From the IMG/VR virus record IMGVR_UViG_3300032223_000084, positions 1-21,158 of that record: a stretch of 21,158 bases of DNA. One strand, 5' to 3'. The position numbers and the translations under genes were made by a program. The DNA is from a virus. Each line of letters opens with the position of its first letter. Position 1 is the first letter of the stretch. A model generated the notes under the pieces. The model saw only the letters and a list, made by a program, of their open reading frames with translations, was not told the origin of the DNA and did not search any database. Below are positions 15,558 to 21,158 of this stretch, piece after piece.

Positions 15558-15775
15558 CTAACTCTCCATGCCCTAACACCGAGAATATGCTTCTCGGTTG
15601 TAGTGAAACATCGGCATTTAATGCCAGATTGTTTTGCCGTGGTATCAATCACATAGGCCATGTATGCAGGGCGCATCGTTGGTATAAAGAAGCTGTCCCC
15701 TACATCCATGCCTGTGTATGGAAATATCCAAGTCGGTTCGTCAAGCGGTTGCGATTCCGTCAGTCTCTTTTTCAT
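15554..15775 (-). CDS. Small phage protein of unknown function, end of replication operon
   Basis: A 73-residue protein beginning MKKRLTESQPLDEP. It contains GMDVGDSFFIP (22-32), RPAYMAYVI (35-43), SGIKCRCFTTTE (50-61) and a terminal GVRAWRVS. The pattern VGDSFF-IP, then a Gly-Ile-Lys strand, then an Arg-rich WRV end recurs in small phage proteins with a compact alpha/beta or DNA-binding-like look. I do not know its function. I chose this Met because the sequence from here looks like a complete small-protein start. An in-frame ATG at 15820 would add 15 residues, and neither start has a good ribosome-binding site. The gene overlaps the end of the primase-helicase by 35 bases (80 if the upstream start is used), suggesting coupled translation. 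Its stop overlaps the convergent virion gene. Confidence 0.65.
   Translation of the reverse strand: MKKRLTESQPLDEPTWIFPYTGMDVGDSFFIPTMRPAYMAYVIDTTAKQSGIKCRCFTTTEKHILGVRAWRVS
15578..15598. terminator. Candidate bidirectional hairpin at the convergent junction
   Basis: ACCGAGAA (15578-15585) and TTCTCGGT (15591-15598) form a perfect 8-bp stem around a five-base loop. The hairpin begins 21 bases past the stop of the rightward virion operon and lies within the last codons of the leftward 73-residue gene. Neither side has a run of Ts, so it is at best a weak or factor-assisted terminator. Its position, where both transcription units must end, is the main argument. Confidence 0.4.
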
Positions 15776-18581
15776 TGAATAAGTAGGATATGTCCATCTC
15801 GATCTTATAGGCTTGCACATTGTGCGAACCTACGGCATCCCGCCAACCAGCGGCCATCTGCTTCTTGAACTTACCCTTGAGTATGCCTGACTGCTCTAAG
15901 CGCATCTCAAACTCCTTGGGGCCTAGCTTGATATCACGCAAGTAGTCTTTCATGGCAGAAGACGATATCCAAATCAAACCCTCTTCAACTTCAGCACGAA
16001 TGTATAGCGCATTGCGTGGCTCAGTAGATACCTTGCCATCCTTGATAACAAGGATATTGGCAATGTTCTTATTGATGAAGTCTCCAAGTATATCGGTACG
16101 GTTGTCTAGGTCGTCTCGCGCCTTACCATTGATGATATTGATAAAGTCTTGGCCTACCACAGAGAAGATTCTGTCTAGATCAAAAGCAAATAGTGCTAGA
16201 TCATTGCCAATCTCACCGCTCTTACGGGACACTGCCAACAGATTAGCAAGGAATCGATACTCACTATTCTTTGTATACTCCTCTCCGATGCGCAGATACA
16301 TCTTGTCAATAGAACTCTTGACTTCAGGAGTGCCTCGTCTAAACAATTCTTTAACAAAGATAGGTCCAGCATGGCCATAGTGTGTTTTGAATACATCAAA
16401 CATTACTTTACCGCGTTCTGCAGTTAGCTCGTATCCGGCAACATCAGGCATCTTCAAGTATGGTTCAAGCAAGCGCACATTCTCTGCGTTGGTGTTGGAC
16501 TTGAATATTGCCATGATATCTTTCATGGGCGTGTTGGTAGTGATAACACCGATCTGCTTGGTATTGAACGATGCTTCGCGCTCCTCATTGGTAGAAGCTT
16601 TCAATCTGATCTTGGGCTGACCTGATGAAATGTTATAGATCAAATGCGACATGAACTTACCATCTGCGTTTGACTGTTCATCTAATGGGAACGGAATGTT
16701 CTTTAGAGTGATCATGCGCTGAATCAATGCGTTCTGCGTACCATCAAACACGGCTAGTGCATCGGGCTTGCCCCATATACTACTCATGCCCAACATAGCG
16801 CCAGTCTTACCGCATCCTGGGGGCCCAGCCAATGAGAGTGTGACTCCATTAACGTTTGTTAACTCCATGAGTATCGAACCAAACCCACAAAGCAAAGTAA
16901 ATGCGTGCCACTCATAGCCTGGGTCATTAAACATCTGAACGGCTTCTTTCCATGATTGGAAACTGCCACTCGCATGTAAATGCTTAACAACGTTCTTTGA
17001 CATTGGTGATGTAGGTGCATGGCGTATTGATCCATCAGCCATATACTCATCGTTTCCAATTACAAATGATTCTAAATTTTCTGTCCATCCTTGTTGAATT
17101 CTCATGACATCTGCTCTCTTAGTTGAGGTTAAATAAGTTGACCACTTTACTAAATAGCTCTGCACTTTGGATATGCTTGTTGGCTCAAAGGTGACGCTAT
17201 TGTTCAGTAGTATTGTTTTCAGTTTCTCTTGTGATCCTACATCCTTTAAAGGTAGGAAATATTCTTTCACTCCTTCAAGGGGTAATTCAACATTCATAAC
17301 CAAGCACTCACCATCGTGAGGGGAATATAAACGTTGCACAGGGTAAGTTGCAAAGGGTAATAATAGTTCGTCTGGGTCTTGTACCATTCCTTTCTTTGTC
17401 GATCTTAGGGCGGGAGTATAGTATACGCCCCCAGTTGCTCCCTTGGAAAATGGTTTTAGGAAGTCAGGGAATACTACCCTTTTTCCTTCCACTTGCCTAG
17501 GTGCGTCCTCTTCGGTGCTATCTTGTTCGGTCGGTTCCAATTCTTCTGGGATTCTGAGAACTTCTCCAAGTTTGATAGGCCCTGATATCTTGCCTCTGTA
17601 TGGGCATCCCTCACATCCCGCTCTATTGGCTCGTTCAAATGCTTCACAGCCATGAGACCACTCAGCGGCGGTAAGGGATTGCGCTGACTTGCTACTTGTA
17701 TTGTTGGCATCATATCGCGGGTCGTGTTCTGACATTGTATGTATGGCAGTATCGCCATCACGACACCTGCTGGCGACAGATATTCCAGCGTACCACAATG
17801 GCTCCTCGCAACCAACTTCGGTGAGTAATTTCTTAATTTGTTCACAACCTGTTCCTTCCAAACTTTTTGTAGCTATCGTTGCAAAGTCGTATTCAAAGTT
17901 ACTTCTCCTTGCTTCATAAATAGCTTTGGTATCGTCATCTAAGCCTTTCTCAACATTCTTCAAATCAAACTTGGGCGCAATGCTACCCAAGGCGTGCGCT
18001 AGGCTTTCAAATGGGTGAGTCTGTACATCAGTCAATAAGTCTGATGGCATGGGTGGGTCGTATCTATAGTTAGATGTCCCTGGGATTCTCATCAACCGTG
18101 CCGCGTCAGCGGGTACGGCTTCATCAATCACCATCTTGTGGTCTAAGCATAACTGCTTAAACTGTTTTGCATACCCTTTCCATTCTTCTCCTGCAATCTC
18201 CTCGTCAAATATCCAGTAAGCATGTATCCCGCCACCTGAATCTATGACTACGGGTAAAGGCCAGTTAATTTCTGTACAGAATCTATCAATATCGGTTAGC
18301 GCGGCTTCCTTGCTATCGTATTTAGCTTTTCCGTGCATGACATCTAAGTCAAGAAAAAATGCCTTTACAAACACACATGTGTCGGCAGTACGTCTGAGTC
18401 CAGAATAAGTTCCTGGTGTGAAGTAAACATTAATATTTGCATCTATGAACTTCTGCGCTATAGCAAGCGCTTTATCCATGTCTGTTTCAAATCTTGGTGT
18501 TATCTTTCCATCTTTATCTATTCCAGCAATGCACACATACCCCTGCGTTGGGAAAATTTTCTCAAAAAATTGTTTGTTCAT
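15741..18581 (-). CDS. AEP-type primase fused to P-loop helicase
   Basis: A 946-residue replication protein that would lay primers and unwind DNA at the fork. The N-terminus matches archaeo-eukaryotic primases: FFLDLDV with Asp78 and Asp80, SGGGIHAYW (115-123), Asp153, and RIPGTSNY (165-172). Cys312, Cys323 and Cys326 form a partial zinc cluster in CEAFERANRAGCEGCPYRG, a linker common in phage primases. The C-terminal half has Walker A GPPGCGKT (586-593), Walker B-like FPLDE with Asp634/Glu635, and a probable sensor segment GVITTNTP, resembling the DUF927-type helicase superfamily. Length fits a bifunctional primase-helicase. A terminator-like hairpin sits just upstream, and the start has no strong ribosome-binding site, so expression may be controlled separately from the preceding genes. 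The activities are inferred from motifs, which are intact. Confidence 0.85.
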   Translation of the reverse strand: MNKQFFEKIFPTQGYVCIAGIDKDGKITPRFETDMDKALAIAQKFIDANINVYFTPGTYSGLRRTADTCVFVKAFFLDLDVMHGKAKYDSKEAALTDIDRFCTEINWPLPVVIDSGGGIHAYWIFDEEIAGEEWKGYAKQFKQLCLDHKMVIDEAVPADAARLMRIPGTSNYRYDPPMPSDLLTDVQTHPFESLAHALGSIAPKFDLKNVEKGLDDDTKAIYEARRSNFEYDFATIATKSLEGTGCEQIKKLLTEVGCEEPLWYAGISVASRCRDGDTAIHTMSEHDPRYDANNTSSKSAQSLTAAEWSHGCEAFERANRAGCEGCPYRGKISGPIKLGEVLRIPEELEPTEQDSTEEDAPRQVEGKRVVFPDFLKPFSKGATGGVYYTPALRSTKKGMVQDPDELLLPFATYPVQRLYSPHDGECLVMNVELPLEGVKEYFLPLKDVGSQEKLKTILLNNSVTFEPTSISKVQSYLVKWSTYLTSTKRADVMRIQQGWTENLESFVIGNDEYMADGSIRHAPTSPMSKNVVKHLHASGSFQSWKEAVQMFNDPGYEWHAFTLLCGFGSILMELTNVNGVTLSLAGPPGCGKTGAMLGMSSIWGKPDALAVFDGTQNALIQRMITLKNIPFPLDEQSNADGKFMSHLIYNISSGQPKIRLKASTNEEREASFNTKQIGVITTNTPMKDIMAIFKSNTNAENVRLLEPYLKMPDVAGYELTAERGKVMFDVFKTHYGHAGPIFVKELFRRGTPEVKSSIDKMYLRIGEEYTKNSEYRFLANLLAVSRKSGEIGNDLALFAFDLDRIFSVVGQDFINIINGKARDDLDNRTDILGDFINKNIANILVIKDGKVSTEPRNALYIRAEVEEGLIWISSSAMKDYLRDIKLGPKEFEMRLEQSGILKGKFKKQMAAGWRDAVGSHNVQAYKIEMDISYLFNEKETDGIATA

Positions 18582-18593
18582 TTTCGCAGAGAC

Positions 18594-18619
18594 AAAAATA
18601 ACGGGGACACCCCCGCTAT
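18594..18619 (-). terminator. Intrinsic-terminator-like hairpin upstream of primase-helicase
   Basis: On the minus strand ATAGCGGGG pairs with CCCCGTTAT around a GTGT loop. That gives nine pairs including one G-U, with five consecutive G-C pairs, and four further Ts follow immediately. It lies in the 50-base gap between the HTH gene and the primase-helicase, and its T-run ends 12 bases before the primase ATG. On the plus strand there is no following T-tract, so it is directional. It could be a true terminator, an attenuator or an mRNA processing/stability hairpin. Confidence 0.7.
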
Positions 18620-18631
18620 GGTTACAAGTGA

Positions 18632-18952
18632 TTAACCTACTTTAATTGGACGACCAATCATGTCCTTTAAGTAAGCGCGTGCGTCAGCGAGGTTCTTGCA
18701 TGGTAGCAGTCCTCTTTGAAAATCCTCTTCTACAAGTTGAATAAATGTTTCGATCTTCGCGCGTTTTTTGTGACGAATGTGTCCACCCCTAAACCATGTA
18801 TGAATGGTCTGACGAGTTGTATCAAAGACTTGAGCTATATATGATGCGGGGAAGTTTGCTTTGATGCACGTATCAGCTAAGTCAATACCTAACCGATACG
18901 GGCCCACTTCCTTCACAGTATCAACTAAGTCAGTACTGTATGTTCGTGACAT
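18632..18952 (-). CDS. Helix-turn-helix DNA-binding protein (putative regulator)
   Basis: A 106-residue basic protein. Residues 34-54 form a helix-turn-helix: PASYIAQVF as the first helix and TRQTIHTWF as the recognition helix, followed by RGGHIRHKKRAKIE. The arrangement resembles homeodomain-like or XRE-type HTHs. The C-terminal half is a helical region with LVEEDFQRGLLP and a final RAYLKDMIGRPIKVG that may dimerise. The start overlaps the stop of the upstream Cys4 gene by one base (TAATG), so the two are translationally coupled. The only spacer downstream contains the terminator-like hairpin. It may act as a transcriptional regulator of the early operon or as a replication-origin binder. 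Neither role is shown by the sequence, and the specific family is not recognised. Confidence 0.7.
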   Translation of the reverse strand: MSRTYSTDLVDTVKEVGPYRLGIDLADTCIKANFPASYIAQVFDTTRQTIHTWFRGGHIRHKKRAKIETFIQLVEEDFQRGLLPCKNLADARAYLKDMIGRPIKVG

Positions 18953-19779
18953 TACTTCTTAGTCCATTTCTTCACAATGTCGCTTACATCCTCTACCTTC
19001 TCAGGCGTAGGCTTCTTCACATCACGCTTAACAGGGTCGGCAACTTCAGGCGCTTCAACTTGTGTATCAGACTTGTACACTGTGAGTTTAATAGCGTTCT
19101 CCGCTGCGGGTGACTTACTCTGTGCCAAGAGAATGTTCTTGAGTTCGGGGCCCGCCGCGCCAACAGGCGAGAAGAGCAAACGTGGGACAGGAGAGTTAAT
19201 ATCAAACTCCATCTTGGTGATCACTTTGCCAGCACTAACATTATTGTTAGCAAGCATTTGAACGTAGGGTCTGAAAGGCCATCTGCCGTTCTCTTCCTTA
19301 CCAAATGTGCTAGTAGCGGGCAGAACTAACTGATGCACATGCCCAGCGGGATCGTTGGGTAGAACAACTGCAGTTCTCCAAGACAAACGACATGCTGTAC
19401 CTGTACCGCCTGTACCTGAACCCTTAACGGATTGTGGGCAGTTAGAGCATGAGTCTGACTGTGGCTCTTCGACTTCTGCATCAGGAGTCTTAGAATCGTT
19501 TGACCAACAAGCGGGAGCTAGTTTAACGCCCTTCTTGTATGTTGAGTTGTAGTATTGGCGTGATGCCTCATGTGCCATCTTAACAAAGATAACATTCATA
19601 GAGCTATCTCCATTTACGGAGACTTCTTTGCCACCTACTATTTTGCGGAACACTCGTCCCTCAATAGAGATTCTTACGTTTCCGCCAGTAGCGTTGCCCG
19701 CTACTGCTTTGGTATCTTCATCAAGACCTAGTTCTACTAGATTGTCTACGCCTAAAATTGTTGCTAAATCGTTGCTCAT
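18952..19779 (-). CDS. Cys4 zinc-ribbon-like protein of the replication module (candidate ssDNA-binding protein)
   Basis: A 275-residue protein with four well-spaced cysteines (Cys91, Cys111, Cys114, Cys130) in a Gly/Ser-rich loop between beta-rich segments. Examples of these segments are VRISIEGRVFRKIVGGKEV (35-53) and CRLSWRTAVVLP (130-141). This arrangement suggests a beta-barrel (OB-like) core with a zinc-binding insertion. Gene neighbours (helicase, primase-helicase) fit an ssDNA-binding or replication accessory role. The C-terminus is Pro/Lys/Glu-rich and ends in basic KKWTKK, unlike the acidic tail of classical SSBs, which argues for caution. The ribosome-binding site AAGGA overlaps the stop of the preceding gene. 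The protein type is familiar from phage replication clusters, but I cannot name the family. The SSB assignment is inference. Confidence 0.55.
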   Translation of the reverse strand: MSNDLATILGVDNLVELGLDEDTKAVAGNATGGNVRISIEGRVFRKIVGGKEVSVNGDSSMNVIFVKMAHEASRQYYNSTYKKGVKLAPACWSNDSKTPDAEVEEPQSDSCSNCPQSVKGSGTGGTGTACRLSWRTAVVLPNDPAGHVHQLVLPATSTFGKEENGRWPFRPYVQMLANNNVSAGKVITKMEFDINSPVPRLLFSPVGAAGPELKNILLAQSKSPAAENAIKLTVYKSDTQVEAPEVADPVKRDVKKPTPEKVEDVSDIVKKWTKK

Positions 19780-19788
19780 GAATTTTCC

Positions 19789-20193
19789 TTAAACTAATGT
19801 TGAACTAACTGAAGCCTTGCGAATTACGATATCGTATTCACGCATGGCATTTATGCCGACAGGGAGTCCTTCTCTGCCTTCCATAAATTCTTTAAAATTC
19901 TTTTGACTGATACGGCGCTCAAGCAAATCAATAGACGCTTCGGTCTCAATGAAATTTTTGAATGCGTCCCAATCAGTACAAAAGAAACGCTCCTTCACTT
20001 GGCGTGTTACTGTGCCACTTGAAGTCTTTAAACCATTGGTGTTTGTCTCGGTACAAATCGCAAGCAAAGCCGCTTTGATCTGTTCCATTGCATCTTTCAT
20101 ATCTGCATCTTCCATCTCGTACTCTGCTTTGAGAGTCTCTCTTGCTTTGCGCATCTCAATGTAATCTGCGACTAATTCTTCTGCGTTACTCAT
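19789..20193 (-). CDS. Coiled-coil phage protein of unknown function
   Basis: A 134-residue protein. Residues about 2-47 are a charged heptad-like helix (Glu/Lys/Met/Ala-rich, no Pro). A beta hairpin-like segment follows (GLKTSSGTVTRQVKERFF, 54-71), then TDWDAFKNFIE (73-83) and LLERRISQKNFKEFME (90-105), and finally LPVGINAMREYDIVIRK (110-126). The pattern, with a coiled coil plus a TSSGT strand and a DWD-FI helix, is seen in small phage proteins near replication and recombination genes, but I do not recognise a named family. GAGGA stands upstream at proper spacing. The start overlaps the stop of the SNF2-like helicase gene by eight bases, so the two are probably co-translated. A helicase partner or recombination accessory role is a guess. 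Confidence 0.6.
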   Translation of the reverse strand: MSNAEELVADYIEMRKARETLKAEYEMEDADMKDAMEQIKAALLAICTETNTNGLKTSSGTVTRQVKERFFCTDWDAFKNFIETEASIDLLERRISQKNFKEFMEGREGLPVGINAMREYDIVIRKASVSSTLV

Positions 20194-21158
20194 CTTGTAA
20201 TTCCTCGTTGTACAGGTCTACCAATTTCTCGTGCAAATCAACTTTGTTCTGCAACATCGTATACATGCGCTTCTCCACCTCAGACCCTTGAAGGTGTATC
20301 ACTGTCATTTTATTTTTCTGTCCTACTCTATCAATTCGAGCTATACATTGTAGATAAGTTTCGACTGACATTACAGGAGACCAAAAAATAACTGTATCGG
20401 CGGCCGTCAATGTTACACCATGTGAAGCCGCTTGTGGTTGGATGAGTAAAACCCTCGGGTTTACCATAGTTTGAAAATTGTTGAATGTTATTGAACGTTG
20501 ATTCGCAGTGACATCTCCTGAGATTACTGCATTAGATACTCCGTGTTTATCTAAACATGTCTTAATAAGTGTTAGCGTATGTTTATACGGAACAAAAATT
20601 AATACTTTATTAGATGTTTCTTCAATCACCTCTAGCATAACGTTGAGTCTAGGTGACACATCGAACTCAACTACATTACCATCATCAGTGTAGACTGCTC
20701 CACCTGACAACTGTAATAATCTTGACAGAGCAGACGCGGCATTGACAGTGCTTATAGTTTCGCCCACTGTTTGAATCTGCATCTCTTTAACTAACTCTTT
20801 GTAGAACTTGGTAGCTTGTGGTGTAAGTGGTATGAGTCTCGTCTGATAAATTAAATCAGGAAGATCAAGACACTGTGCCTTCTCGTATCGGATCGCGGGT
20901 TGCAATGCGCCATATACTGTATCTCTCGCATTTGGTTTCGGAACCCACTTAAAACGTGTCAATTGAGTCATCACCATGTCTTTCCAAGCGGTCATATACT
21001 TGGGTACTCTTTGAGGTGAAACGAGCTTGGCGAGGCCAAACGCATCGATGGGAGACTGTGCAGATGGTGTGCCTGTCATCATCCATAGCCAAGTGTTTGG
21101 CCTGATCATACGCGCGAGAGTGCGCCAACGCTTTGTGGATGGATTCTTGTATGCGTTC
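20186..21158 (-). CDS. SNF2-type superfamily 2 helicase, C-terminal part (5' end outside window)
   Basis: 323 residues are visible, and the frame stays open to the right edge through NAYKNPSTKRWRTLARM, so the Met at 21109 is internal. The motifs are those of SNF2/DEAD-like SF2 ATPases. There is a KNPSTKRW block followed by MTGTPS (motif III; the TGTP bases are at 21065-21076). LIFVPYKHTL is motif IV, and QPQAASHGVTLTAADTVIFW is motif V. QCIARIDRVGQ (20318-20350), with both arginine fingers, is motif VI. The nucleotide-binding Walker A and DEAD-like motifs would lie outside the window. Phage SNF2-like helicases occur in replication/recombination clusters, where they may remodel forks or branched DNA. 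Here the gene is first of the visible leftward operon. The promoter is outside. Confidence 0.85.
   Translation of the reverse strand, partial: NAYKNPSTKRWRTLARMIRPNTWLWMMTGTPSAQSPIDAFGLAKLVSPQRVPKYMTAWKDMVMTQLTRFKWVPKPNARDTVYGALQPAIRYEKAQCLDLPDLIYQTRLIPLTPQATKFYKELVKEMQIQTVGETISTVNAASALSRLLQLSGGAVYTDDGNVVEFDVSPRLNVMLEVIEETSNKVLIFVPYKHTLTLIKTCLDKHGVSNAVISGDVTANQRSITFNNFQTMVNPRVLLIQPQAASHGVTLTAADTVIFWSPVMSVETYLQCIARIDRVGQKNKMTVIHLQGSEVEKRMYTMLQNKVDLHEKLVDLYNEELQDE

Noticed and set aside
15952-16380. Open frame of 142 codons on the plus strand opposite the primase-helicase
   Set aside because: The minus-strand frame carries intact primase and ATPase motifs. The antisense frame has no recognisable domain and no gene-like spacing.
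16803-16826. GC-rich palindromic stretch (CTGGGGGCCCAG) as a possible hairpin
   Set aside because: It encodes the Walker A loop. The loop of the putative hairpin would be too small and there is no T-run.
17474-17845. Second minus-strand frame of 123 codons inside the primase-helicase gene
   Set aside because: It is fully embedded in the coding frame with the conserved Cys cluster. The translation looks like out-of-frame sequence.

Overview
The window looks like part of the genome of an uncultured tailed bacteriophage. It is moderately AT-rich, its genes are packed so that stops and starts overlap, and it falls into two convergent blocks. The best-recognised proteins are a GTA-type holin, an M15 peptidoglycan peptidase, a P22 gp10-like DNA-stabilisation protein, three very large low-complexity virion proteins, a primase-helicase and an SNF2-type helicase. 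Together they suggest a podovirus-like phage of a Gram-negative, probably aquatic proteobacterial host. That host guess rests on the style of the proteins and is an inference. Terminase, portal, capsid and DNA polymerase genes are not in the window. No integrase, tRNA, CRISPR or insertion sequence was seen.

Left block (+ strand, 1-15557): a lysis pair (partial holin, then a peptidase sharing an ATGA overlap) leads straight into virion genes. These are a gp10-like protein carrying inserted beta modules, a small beta-module protein, and giant proteins of 1123, 902 and 2039 residues. Their order, size, hydrophobic Gly/Ala segments, Q/N-rich and coiled-coil regions and the peptidase-like motif fit internal or ejection proteins that help carry DNA across the host envelope. 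The largest has a HELTH zinc-peptidase-like motif and an LPD38-like C-terminal region.

Right block (- strand, 15554-21158, read right to left): SNF2-like helicase (5' end outside the window), a coiled-coil protein, a Cys4 protein that may bind ssDNA, an HTH protein, an AEP primase fused to a P-loop helicase, and a 73-residue protein. This is the replication/early module. A strong intrinsic-terminator-like hairpin sits between the HTH gene and the primase-helicase gene.

The two blocks collide tail to tail with a 4-base overlap. A perfect 8-bp hairpin lies just beyond the junction. Other points of interest are a perfect 31-base inverted repeat inside the 902-residue virion gene, a beta-barrel-like segment in the same protein flanked by Gly-Gly motifs, and degenerate HTH-like helical repeats in the 1123-residue protein.

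There is no gene-free stretch longer than 50 bases.
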